Below, piece after piece: positions 16,331-24,528 of a stretch of DNA of 64,000 nt. This DNA comes from Sphingomonas sp. BK235 (GTDB lineage: Bacteria; Pseudomonadota; Alphaproteobacteria; Sphingomonadales; Sphingomonadaceae), in assembly GCF_004345855.1 (NCBI RefSeq), contig NZ_SLXN01000003.1, positions 434,001 to 498,000 of the forward strand, in the 5' to 3' direction. A model generated the notes under the pieces. That model saw nothing but the letters and a program-made list of their open reading frames with translations, was not told where the DNA came from and made no database searches. Every line of letters begins with the position of its first letter. Positions within the stretch are counted from its first letter, which is position 1. Made by a program: the position numbers and the translations under genes.

Positions 16331-19054
16331 ATGCGAGTGAAGGTGGGGATGCTCCAGTCGGCGTCCGTGGTGGCGAGTGCGCTGGCGCTGGCGCAGCCGG
16401 CGCTCGCACAGGAGAGCGCGCCGGCCGCCCCCCCGGCCCAGGCGCCGCAGGAGCAGGTCGCCGGCGCCGATCCCTCGGCGGGCGAGGATATCGTCGTCAC
16501 CGGCCTGCGCCGCAGCGTCGCCAGCGCGCAGGCGATCAAGCGCAACGCCGATCAGGTGGTGGACGCGATCGTCGCCGAGGACATCGGCAAGCTGCCCGAC
16601 GTCACCGCCTCCGCGGCGCTGGCGCGGGTCACCGGCGTGCAGGTCAATCGCGGGGCGGGCGAGGCGGCACAGGTGCAGATCCGCGGCCTCACCGACATTT
16701 CCACCACCTACAACGGCCGCGAGATCTTCACCGCGGAGAATCGCTTCGTCGCGGTGCAGGACTTCCCCGCGGGCGGGGTCGCCGCGCTCGAGGTCTACAA
16801 ATCGTCGACCGCGGATCTGATCGAGGGCGGGATCGGCGGCCAGGTCAACGTCCGCTCGCGGCGGCCGTTCGATTTCGACGGCTTCGAGCTGTCCGGCGCG
16901 ATCAACGGACTGGTGTATGAGCAGAGCTCGCAGCCCGACTGGAACGGCAGCCTGCTCATCAGCGACCGGTTCGACACCGGCATCGGCGAGATGGGGCTGT
17001 TGCTCAACGCGTCGATGACCAACATCAACTTCCTCGACGCGACGCGCGAGAACGACCGGTTCACCGACGAATCCACCCCGGGCGGCTTCGTCCGGCCGAA
17101 CGGGCAGGGGATCTTCTACGGCAGCGGCGACCGCTGGCGCCCCTCGGTCAACGCCGCGTTCCAGTGGCAGGCGACGCCCGAGCTCCAGGTCTATGTCGAC
17201 GGACTGTTCCAGGGCTATCGCGCGCGCGACCGCAACCATTGGCTGTTCGCGCCGACCTTCGGCAACAGCGTCTACAGCGACGTGGTGTTGCGCGACAATG
17301 GCTCGGCCAAGAGCTTCACCGTCACCGGCGCGACCCGCCCCGACGGCTATGACGCGTTCAACGACGCGCGCACCGACACCTATCAGATCGCGGGCGGGGT
17401 CAATTGGAAGGGCGAGCGGTTCAAGCTGACCGCCGATGTCGCCTACACCGACAGCACCTACACCGAGCGCAACGCCAACATCGACTATGCCTTCGCCTCG
17501 TCGCCCGCACGTCGAGTCGATTTCGACGTCGACCGCGGCCAGGGCGGGGGTGTCTTCGAGTTCCTCGACTTCGATCCCGCCAACCCGGCCAATTACGTCT
17601 TCCGCGGTCTGTTCGACCGCAATTACCGCGCCGAGGGGAGCGACGTGCAGGGCCGCGTCGACGCCGAGTGGGAGACCGGGCTGAGCTGGCTGCCGCGGCT
17701 GCAGTTCGGCCTGCGCTACAACGATCGCGACGCCAGCCGCCAGAACGGCCAGCGCTACCAGGCGCTGGAGGAGCGCGGCATCCTCTACGCCGATCTGCCG
17801 GTGCAGCTCGCGCCGATCCGCCGCGGCTTCCGCTACGACGACCTCCAGCGCCAGACGGTGTTCCCCGGCGCGACGTGGAACAGCGTGTTCGACAATGTCG
17901 ACGCGCTGCGCTCGATCGCCGGTTTCCCCACCGGCACGCCGCCGTTCAACGAGCTGGAGGCGTTCAGCGCGAACGAGACCGCGCTGGCCACCTATGCGCA
18001 GGCCAAATATGCGGTCGACGTCGGCTTCCCGATCGACGGCACGGTCGGCCTGCGCGTGATCCGCACGCGCACCACCGTCAACGGCAACTCGCGCGACAGC
18101 TCGACCGGCTCCGACGTGTTCACGCCGGTGTCGCGCCAGAACGAATATGTCGATTACCTGCCCAATGCGAGCGCACGGCTGGGCTTTACCGACCAGCTCC
18201 AGCTCCGGCTCGCCTTCACCCAGACGCGCACGCGTCCGGGCTTCGATCAGCTCAACCCGTCGCGTACCTTCTCGCCCTTCCCGGGCGTGTGCGTGCCGAC
18301 CCCGACGATCCCCGATTCCGGCCCGGACAATCCGAACTGCATCCAGGACGTCAACGGCGGCAATCCCAATCTGAAGCCGCTGCGATCGAACAATTACGAC
18401 GCGTCGCTCGAATATTATTTCTCCTCGACCGGCTCGGTGACGCTTGGCGCGTTCCGCCGCGACACCAGCAACTTCATCTTCCGCACGACGGTCGATCAGG
18501 TGAACCCGGGCGCGCCCGACGTGCGGACCAACCTGCCGGTCAACGGCGGCGACGGGCGGATCCAGGGGATCGAGGCGTCCTTCACCAGCTTCCTCGACAT
18601 CGCGTCGCTGCCCGATTGGGCCAAGGGCTTCGGGGTGCAGGCCAATTACACGTATCTCGACGGCAAGACGGAATTGTCGCCCGACCTGCGCGAGCGGCTG
18701 CCCGGCCTGCGTCCGGTGCCCGGCCTGTCCAAACACGCCTATAATCTCGTCGCCTTCTACGAGAAGCCGGTGTTCGCGGCGCGGCTGGCGTACAATTGGC
18801 GCTCGGACTTCGTGGTCGAGTATCAGGACATCCAGGGCTTTCTCTCGCCATTGTACCAGGATTCGCTCGGCACGCTCGACTTCACCGCGTCGGTCACCCC
18901 GACCAAGAACGTCACCGTGGTGTTCGACATGCTCAACATGCTGGCCCAGCCGATCAAGACCTATCGCTCGTACAATGCGGCGGGTGACAGCTATCGCTTC
19001 CAGACGCGGTATTTGGAGCGGGTCTATTCGCTCGGGCTGCGGTTCCGTTTCTGA
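16331..19054 (+). CDS. TonB-dependent outer-membrane receptor
   Basis: 907 residues. A signal peptide (ending PALAQ) is followed by a Pro/Ala linker and the TonB-box-like EDIVVTGLRRS near 52-62. The plug domain has DVTASAALARVTGVQ and VQIRGL; the long beta-barrel ends in the terminal aromatic LGLRFRF. This subtype is common in sphingomonads and Caulobacter beside glycan enzymes. Divergent GH5/GH43 genes and the downstream FadR-type regulator suggest uptake of an oligosaccharide released by those enzymes, powered by TonB-ExbB-ExbD encoded elsewhere (inference). The ATG follows a gggagagagag ribosome site. Confidence 0.95.
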   Translation: MRVKVGMLQSASVVASALALAQPALAQESAPAAPPAQAPQEQVAGADPSAGEDIVVTGLRRSVASAQAIKRNADQVVDAIVAEDIGKLPDVTASAALARVTGVQVNRGAGEAAQVQIRGLTDISTTYNGREIFTAENRFVAVQDFPAGGVAALEVYKSSTADLIEGGIGGQVNVRSRRPFDFDGFELSGAINGLVYEQSSQPDWNGSLLISDRFDTGIGEMGLLLNASMTNINFLDATRENDRFTDESTPGGFVRPNGQGIFYGSGDRWRPSVNAAFQWQATPELQVYVDGLFQGYRARDRNHWLFAPTFGNSVYSDVVLRDNGSAKSFTVTGATRPDGYDAFNDARTDTYQIAGGVNWKGERFKLTADVAYTDSTYTERNANIDYAFASSPARRVDFDVDRGQGGGVFEFLDFDPANPANYVFRGLFDRNYRAEGSDVQGRVDAEWETGLSWLPRLQFGLRYNDRDASRQNGQRYQALEERGILYADLPVQLAPIRRGFRYDDLQRQTVFPGATWNSVFDNVDALRSIAGFPTGTPPFNELEAFSANETALATYAQAKYAVDVGFPIDGTVGLRVIRTRTTVNGNSRDSSTGSDVFTPVSRQNEYVDYLPNASARLGFTDQLQLRLAFTQTRTRPGFDQLNPSRTFSPFPGVCVPTPTIPDSGPDNPNCIQDVNGGNPNLKPLRSNNYDASLEYYFSSTGSVTLGAFRRDTSNFIFRTTVDQVNPGAPDVRTNLPVNGGDGRIQGIEASFTSFLDIASLPDWAKGFGVQANYTYLDGKTELSPDLRERLPGLRPVPGLSKHAYNLVAFYEKPVFAARLAYNWRSDFVVEYQDIQGFLSPLYQDSLGTLDFTASVTPTKNVTVVFDMLNMLAQPIKTYRSYNAAGDSYRFQTRYLERVYSLGLRFRF

Positions 19055-19141
19055 GCAAGTCGGATGACGGATTAATCTTCTCGATGAACGCGGGGCGGGC
19101 TAGGACTGTCGTCTCGGACGCGTCTCACGTCCGCCCCATCG

Positions 19142-19891
19142 ATGACGAGGTTCCCCGTGCAGCATGAACTCGGCCGCAACCTGACCTACGGCCTGCAGGA
19201 CGTGCTCGGGCGCGCGATCGTCGTGGGCGACTATACCGACCGCCCTTTTCCCAACGAGGCGGAGATCGTCAAGGCGCATGGCGTGAGCCGCTCGGTCACG
19301 CGCGAGGCGGTGAAGATGCTCGCCGCCAAGGGCCTGCTCGGCGCGCGGCCCAAGCAGGGAACGTTCGTCCGCCCGCAGGACGCGTGGAACCTGTTCGATC
19401 CCGACGTGCTGCGCTGGCTGCTCGAGCGCAAGCTGTCGATCGATCTGCTGCGCCAGTTCAACGAGTTGCGCATCGCGATGGAGCCCGAGGGCGCGGCGCT
19501 GGCGGCACAGCGCGCGACGCCCGAGCAGCAGGCCGCGATCAGCGCGGGGCTCGAGCGGATGCGCGCCGCCGAGCGCGGCGAGGACGACACGCTCGACGCG
19601 GACATCGCCTTTCACGTCGCGGTGCTGCGCGCCTCGAACAATCCTTTCTTCACGCGGTTGCGCGACATCGTCACCACCGCGCTGCGCACCTCGATCCGCT
19701 TCACCAACCGTATCTCGGGCCGGTCGGCGAGCATCGCGGAACATACGGCGGTGCGTGACGCGATCCTCGCGGGAGACGCCGAGGCGGCGCGCGCGGCGAT
19801 GCGCGTCCTGATCGTCAACGTGCTGACGCTGATCAACCAGGTCGAGGCGCGCGAGCAGGTCGACGAGGTCGGCGCACCCGCGGCGCGGTAG
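19142..19891 (+). CDS. GntR-family regulator, FadR subgroup
   Basis: 249 residues. The winged helix-turn-helix (about 18-80) has NEAEIVKAHGVSRSVTREAVKMLAAKGL and the wing GTFVRP. The all-helical FCD domain (about 95-230) has the expected metal/ligand residues in DADIAFHVAVLRASNNPF and EHTAVRDAI. Members of this group sense small acids or sugar acids and repress catabolic genes. It lies 87 bp after the TonB receptor on the same strand, so it may regulate the GH/receptor locus. The ligand is unknown. Confidence 0.9.
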   Translation: MTRFPVQHELGRNLTYGLQDVLGRAIVVGDYTDRPFPNEAEIVKAHGVSRSVTREAVKMLAAKGLLGARPKQGTFVRPQDAWNLFDPDVLRWLLERKLSIDLLRQFNELRIAMEPEGAALAAQRATPEQQAAISAGLERMRAAERGEDDTLDADIAFHVAVLRASNNPFFTRLRDIVTTALRTSIRFTNRISGRSASIAEHTAVRDAILAGDAEAARAAMRVLIVNVLTLINQVEAREQVDEVGAPAAR

Positions 19892-19896
19892 CGCTG

Positions 19897-20433
19897 CTAG
19901 GCGCGCGCCGCGGCGAGCCGGCGGAGGTCGTCGGGCGTGTTGACGTTGGCGAGCACCAGGCCTGGGCAGAGCGCGACCACGCCCGCACCCGCCGCCCAGT
20001 GCCGGATCGCGCGCGGTCCATCCGAGTCGAGGTGCGCGAGCAGGACGGGCGCGAGCCGCGTCGGCCAATAGCCCACCGTCGGTGCCTCGGCGGCATGCGC
20101 CGCACCCGCCGCGCGGAGCGCCGCGACGAGGTCGGGCGGCAGGAAGGGGGTGTCACACGCGGTCGTCAGCACCGCGTCATGTCCCGCCGCCGCGGCATAG
20201 GCGAGCGCGCCCGCGATGCCGCCCAGCGGCCCGAGCCCGGCGCGCGGCAGATCGGGGATCGTCGCCACCGGCGCGTCGGCGCGGCCCACCACCACCACCG
20301 TCGCGACGAAGGGGGCCAGGCTCGCCACCGCGTGGTCGAGCAGGGCGCTGCCCGCGAGACGCGCGAGCGCCTTGTCGCTGCCGAAGCGCTGCGATCGTCC
20401 GCCCGCGAGGACGGCCCCGAGAATCGTACCCAT
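19897..20433 (-). CDS. mobA: Molybdenum cofactor guanylyltransferase
   Basis: 178 residues. MobA transfers GMP from GTP to molybdopterin to make the guanine dinucleotide cofactor in the cytosol. The signature GAVLAGGRSQRFGSDKAL is at the N-terminus, followed by GPLGGIAGAL and the metal-binding ACDTPFLPPDL. The C-terminal NVNTPDDL is also typical. The ATG at 20433 matches the family's N-terminus; the longer frame to 20508 would add a non-homologous tail over the M23 promoter. It converges on the FadR gene (5-bp gap). Confidence 0.92.
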   Translation of the reverse strand: MGTILGAVLAGGRSQRFGSDKALARLAGSALLDHAVASLAPFVATVVVVGRADAPVATIPDLPRAGLGPLGGIAGALAYAAAAGHDAVLTTACDTPFLPPDLVAALRAAGAAHAAEAPTVGYWPTRLAPVLLAHLDSDGPRAIRHWAAGAGVVALCPGLVLANVNTPDDLRRLAAARA

Positions 20434-20507
20434 CGCGCCATAGTCGCGCGTTCCTCGGCGCGAGAAAAGAGTGTGTGGTCCGTCAACTATATCGATCGAT
20501 CCGACCA

Positions 20508-21782
20508 ATGCAGGCGCAGATCAGCGCTCCTGATCATCAAGATCGCTTCGCCGTCATGCAAGCTGTCGGCGCGGTGCTGGCCCGTTTTGGGGAGATCATC
20601 GCCCGCGGCATTGCCGCTGGTGGTGCCGTGTTGTTACTCGCCGATGCGGTGACAACGGCGGGCGGCGGATCATTGTCGAGGAATAGCTCGTGGCAGGCGG
20701 TGGCGGCCTGGTCGCGCCAGACCTTCGTGGACCGCGAGCTGTTCCTCCGCAGCGACGGGCGGGTCCGCTTCATCCGCGTGTCACGCCGCACCCAGCTGCG
20801 CGCGGTGGCGGCGGGCGCGCTGGTGCTGCTGGTCTGGGCGGGGGGCACGCTCACCGCGATCGTGGTGAGCCTGCGTTCGTCGGACCCCCTGCCGTCGCGA
20901 GTCATGCCCGCCACGCCGGTCCTCGCCGCCGCGCCGCTGCCGCCGCCCGGACACGCGCCCACACCACGCGCTGCACCGGCGGCGAGCCCGGCGCACACCG
21001 CGATGATTCGCGAGCTGCTGCGGCGCCAGCGGCTGATCGAGCAGCTCGTCACCTCGCGGCTGGGGCAGCCGGTGGCGCGTCCGTCGCTCGGCCGACCGGT
21101 CGCGGCGGATGACGACACGTTGGGCGCGCTCGATGCCGGGCAGCAGGCGCTCGCGCGCGGGCTGGCGCAGGCGTTCGACGCGGATCGCGCGCGGCGCGGC
21201 GCCGCGCTGCGCCGGCTCGGGCTCGATGCCGAGGCGCTGGCCGCGCGCGGCCGACGCGCGCAGGGCGGGCCGCTGATCCCCTGGCCCGACGACGGCACCG
21301 CCGCGCCCGCGGCGCTGGAGCGGCTCGCCGCGGCGGTGGCGCATTGGACCGCGGTGGGCGATGGCGCCGCGACGGTGCCCTCGGGTCGTCCGACGCGCGA
21401 GTCGAGCCGCACCAGCGGCTTCGGCGTGCGCAGCGATCCGTTCAGCGGGCGCCCGACCTTCCATGCCGGGCTCGACTTCCGCGGTCGCTACGGCGAGCCG
21501 ATCTTCGCCGCCGCGGCGGGACGCGTCAGCTTCGTCGGCGAGCGCAGCGGCTATGGCCGGCTCGTCGAGATCGATCACGGCAACGGCATCGCCTCGCGCT
21601 ACGGCCATCTGTCCGCCGCCGAGGTGACGCTGGGCCAGCATGTCGAGCGCGGGCAGACGGTCGCGCGGATGGGATCGACCGGGCGGTCGACCGGCACCCA
21701 CGTCCATTTCGAGGTGCGGTTGCACGGCACCGCGGTCGATCCGCAGCCCTTTCTCACCTTCGGCGACACCAGAGGAAAATGA
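20508..21782 (+). CDS. M23-family (LytM-like) peptidoglycan peptidase, membrane-anchored
   Basis: 424 residues. A membrane segment lies at about 100-125 (AVAAGALVLLVWAGG region), with a Pro/Ala linker and a coiled-coil-like stretch beyond it. The C-terminal M23 domain (about 300-420) has the zinc ligands H319 and D323 in HAGLD and H398-x-H400 in HVHFE. It should cut peptidoglycan cross-links in the periplasm. The start is uncertain: ATG 20508 is chosen, but ATG 20556 is equally plausible and neither has a strong ribosome site. The bactofilin gene overlaps its end, a pairing known in other proteobacteria where bactofilins position M23 enzymes. Confidence 0.9.
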   Translation: MQAQISAPDHQDRFAVMQAVGAVLARFGEIIARGIAAGGAVLLLADAVTTAGGGSLSRNSSWQAVAAWSRQTFVDRELFLRSDGRVRFIRVSRRTQLRAVAAGALVLLVWAGGTLTAIVVSLRSSDPLPSRVMPATPVLAAAPLPPPGHAPTPRAAPAASPAHTAMIRELLRRQRLIEQLVTSRLGQPVARPSLGRPVAADDDTLGALDAGQQALARGLAQAFDADRARRGAALRRLGLDAEALAARGRRAQGGPLIPWPDDGTAAPAALERLAAAVAHWTAVGDGAATVPSGRPTRESSRTSGFGVRSDPFSGRPTFHAGLDFRGRYGEPIFAAAAGRVSFVGERSGYGRLVEIDHGNGIASRYGHLSAAEVTLGQHVERGQTVARMGSTGRSTGTHVHFEVRLHGTAVDPQPFLTFGDTRGK

Positions 21783-21784
21783 TC

Positions 21785-22267
21785 ATGTCGATGTTCGGCA
21801 GCCGCCACTCGCCCCCGCCGCCTCCGCCCGCGCGGCCGCCCGTCCTGGTGCCGCCGCCAGCGACCGGGGCCAAACACACGCCCTTCTCGCTGATCGGCGG
21901 CGACGTGGCGGTCACCGGCAATCTCAGCGCCACCGTCGACATCCATATCGATGGCCGGATCGACGGCGATCTCACCTGCGCGACGCTGGTGCAGGGGGCG
22001 GAGAGCGTGATCCGCGGCAACATCGTCGCCAAGGCGGCGCGCATCGCGGGGCAGGTCGAGGGCACCATCACCGCGGACAATCTGGTGATCGAGCGTAGCG
22101 CGCGGATCTTCGGCGACTGTCGCTACGGCACGCTGGCGGTCGACAATGGCGCGCAGGTGGAGGGACGCTTCTCCGCGCAGAGCACGATCGTCATGCCCGC
22201 CGAACTCGACGCGCCCGAGGAGGATTATGTCGACGTGGTGGAGGAGGAGGAGCCGTATCTCCGCTGA
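21785..22267 (+). CDS. Bactofilin (polymer-forming cytoskeletal protein)
   Basis: 160 residues. A Pro-rich N-terminal tail (about 8-32) and an acidic C-terminal tail (EEDYVDVVEEEE) flank a central DUF583 beta-helix (about 38-135) with its regular turns, such as GNLSATVDIHIDGRIDGDL. Bactofilins assemble nucleotide-free filaments at the membrane and help set cell shape. The frame also has ATG 21779 overlapping the M23 stop (ATGA), but ATG 21785 is better spaced from the AGAGG ribosome site at 21771. The pair is probably one translational unit. Confidence 0.93.
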   Translation: MSMFGSRHSPPPPPPARPPVLVPPPATGAKHTPFSLIGGDVAVTGNLSATVDIHIDGRIDGDLTCATLVQGAESVIRGNIVAKAARIAGQVEGTITADNLVIERSARIFGDCRYGTLAVDNGAQVEGRFSAQSTIVMPAELDAPEEDYVDVVEEEEPYLR

Positions 22268-22321
22268 CCCGACCGGCAACAGGGGTGGCCCGGTGGACTC
22301 GATCCGCCGTGCCGCCCGGTG

Positions 22322-23638
22322 TCAGGCCGCGCCGAAGACCCGCGCGAAGATCGTGTCGACGTGCTTGAGGTGATAGCCGAGGTCGAATTTGTCGTCGATC
22401 TCGGCGGGTGACAGCGCCGCGGTGACCTCCCCATCCGCCTTGAGCAGCTCCTGGAGCGACAGCGCGCCGTCCGATTCCCACACGCGCATCGCGTTGCGCT
22501 GCACCAGCCGATAGGCGTCCTCGCGGCTCACCCCCGCCTGCGTCAGCGCGAGCAGCACGCGCTGCGAGTGGACCAGCCCGCCCATGCGGTCGAGGTTCTT
22601 CTGCATCCGCTCGGGATAGACCAGCAGCTTGTCGATCACGCCGGTCAGCCGCGCCAGCGCGAAGTCGAGCGTGATCGTCGCGTCCGGCCCGATGTAGCGC
22701 TCCACCGACGAGTGCGAGATGTCGCGCTCGTGCCAGAGCGCGACATTCTCCAGCGCCGGCGTGACATAGCCGCGCACCATCCGCGCCAGCCCGGTGAGGT
22801 TCTCGGTCAGCACCGGGTTGCGCTTGTGCGGCATCGCCGACGAGCCCTTCTGGCCGGGCGAGAAATATTCCTCCGCCTCGAGCACCTCGGTGCGCTGGAG
22901 GTGGCGCACCTCGGTGGCGACTCGCTCGATCGAGCCCGCGATCACGCCCAGCGTCGCGAAGAACATGGCGTGCCGGTCGCGCGGTATCACCTGGGTCGAC
23001 ACCGGCTCGACCGCGAGGCCGAGCGCGGCGGCGACATGCTCCTCCACGCGCGGGTCGACGTTGGCGAAGGTGCCGACCGCGCCCGAGATCGCGCAGGTGG
23101 CGATGTCCGCGCGCGCCGCGATCAGCCGGGTCTTGCAGCGGTCGAACTCGGCATAGGCCTGCGCCAGCTTGAGCCCGAAGGTGACCGGCTCGGCGTGGAT
23201 GCCGTGGCTGCGCCCGATCGTCGGCGTCAGCTTATGCTCGCGCGCGCGGCGCTCGATCACCTCCAGCAGCCGGTCGAGATCGGCGAGCAGCAGGTCGGCG
23301 GCGCGGGCGAGCTGCACCGCCAGCGTGGTGTCGAGCACGTCGGACGAGGTCATGCCCTGGTGCATGAAGCGGGCTTCGTCGCCGACCTGCTCCGCCACCC
23401 AGGTGAGGAAGGCGATCACGTCGTGCTTGGTCACCGCCTCGATCGCGTCGATCGCGGCGACGTCGATCGCGGGCCTGGTCGCCCACCACGCCCAGAGCGC
23501 GTCCGCCGCGCTCTGCGGCACGACGCCGAGTTCGGCCAGCTTCTCGGTGGCATGCGCCTCGATCTCGAACCAGATCGCGTAGCGCGCCTCGGGCGTCCAG
23601 ATCGCGGTCATCTCGGGGCGGGAATAGCGGGGGATCAT
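22322..23638 (-). CDS. purB: Adenylosuccinate lyase
   Basis: 438 residues, fumarase/aspartase superfamily. It makes fumarate plus AMP or AICAR in purine synthesis. The signature GSSAMPHKRNPV is intact, and so are the catalytic-region stretches MTSSDVLDT and IGRSHGIHAEP (catalytic His region). The frame extends to 23704, but MIPRYSRPEM from ATG 23638 is the usual N-terminus. It converges on the bactofilin gene (54-bp gap). Confidence 0.97.
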   Translation of the reverse strand: MIPRYSRPEMTAIWTPEARYAIWFEIEAHATEKLAELGVVPQSAADALWAWWATRPAIDVAAIDAIEAVTKHDVIAFLTWVAEQVGDEARFMHQGMTSSDVLDTTLAVQLARAADLLLADLDRLLEVIERRAREHKLTPTIGRSHGIHAEPVTFGLKLAQAYAEFDRCKTRLIAARADIATCAISGAVGTFANVDPRVEEHVAAALGLAVEPVSTQVIPRDRHAMFFATLGVIAGSIERVATEVRHLQRTEVLEAEEYFSPGQKGSSAMPHKRNPVLTENLTGLARMVRGYVTPALENVALWHERDISHSSVERYIGPDATITLDFALARLTGVIDKLLVYPERMQKNLDRMGGLVHSQRVLLALTQAGVSREDAYRLVQRNAMRVWESDGALSLQELLKADGEVTAALSPAEIDDKFDLGYHLKHVDTIFARVFGAA

Positions 23639-23740
23639 GCGCGCGGTCCTGGAGCGAGGCGGGAAGATGCGCGGGCGGGTAGCAGCGTGCGGCGTGGGGG
23701 GCAAATGGCGCCGGCCGCGGCCGCGGCGTGACGCCGCGAC

Positions 23741-24430
23741 TCAGATCAGCCCCTGCGCGCGCAGGCTGGTCTGCCCCGCGGCGCCGACGATGACGTGATC
23801 GTGTACCGCGATCCCCAGCGGTCGCGCCGCGGCGACGATCGCGCGCGTGATGTCGATGTCGGCACGGCTCGGTGCGGGATCGCCCGAGGGATGGTTGTGG
23901 ACCAGGATCAGCGCCGCCGCGCCGGTATCGAGCGCGCGCTTGATCACCTCGCGCACGTGCACCGCCGCCTGGTCGATCGTGCCGCGCGCCATCACCTCGT
24001 CGCGCACGATCATGTTGCGCGTGTTGAGATGGAGCACGCGGAACCTCTCGATGGTGTCGTGCGCCATATCGGCATGGAGATAGTCCGCCAGCGCCTGCCA
24101 GTTCGACAGGATCGGCGCGGCGGTGGCGCGCTCGCGCAGCAGGCGGATCGCGGTGGCACGCGCGATGCGCAGCCCCGCCACGCTGGTCTCGCCCATGCCG
24201 GGCACGCGCGCGAGCACCAGCGGATCGGCGTCCATCAACCCGCCCAGCCCGCCGAAGGTGCGCAGCAGCTCCTTGGCGAGCGGTTTGGTATCGACCCGTC
24301 GCAGCGTGAGGCCGAGCAGATATTCGACCAGTTCATAGTCGTGCAGCCCGTCGGGGTCGGCGAGCAACCGCGCGCGCAGCCGCCCGCGGTGGCCCTGGAC
24401 GTCGCTCGCGGCGATCTCTTCGTCGACCAT
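23741..24430 (-). CDS. radC: RadC-family JAMM-motif protein
   Basis: 229 residues. The N-terminal helix-hairpin-helix part contains VPGMGETSVAGLRIARA. The C-terminal MPN/JAB metalloprotease-like domain has the JAMM motif HNHPSGDPAPSRAD. RadC's biochemical role is unsettled and a repair role has been questioned, so the name reflects family only. The ATG at 24430 is preferred over the upstream frame extension. It is transcribed in the same direction as purB, 102 bp upstream, and divergent from the YdbH-like gene. Confidence 0.93.
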   Translation of the reverse strand: MVDEEIAASDVQGHRGRLRARLLADPDGLHDYELVEYLLGLTLRRVDTKPLAKELLRTFGGLGGLMDADPLVLARVPGMGETSVAGLRIARATAIRLLRERATAAPILSNWQALADYLHADMAHDTIERFRVLHLNTRNMIVRDEVMARGTIDQAAVHVREVIKRALDTGAAALILVHNHPSGDPAPSRADIDITRAIVAAARPLGIAVHDHVIVGAAGQTSLRAQGLI

Positions 24431-24528
24431 CGCGGGTCGCCTAGGCGAGCGCGCGATCGTGCGCAATTGCGCCCGGCCGGTGCGGCGGCCTATGCTGGCG
24501 ATCGAATGACGCGCGACGGAGATCCGAG

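Noticed and set aside
16253..18736. 827-codon open frame opposite the TonB receptor
   Set aside because: Low-complexity Arg/Val/Gly translation; the receptor on the plus strand has signal, plug, barrel and terminal Phe.
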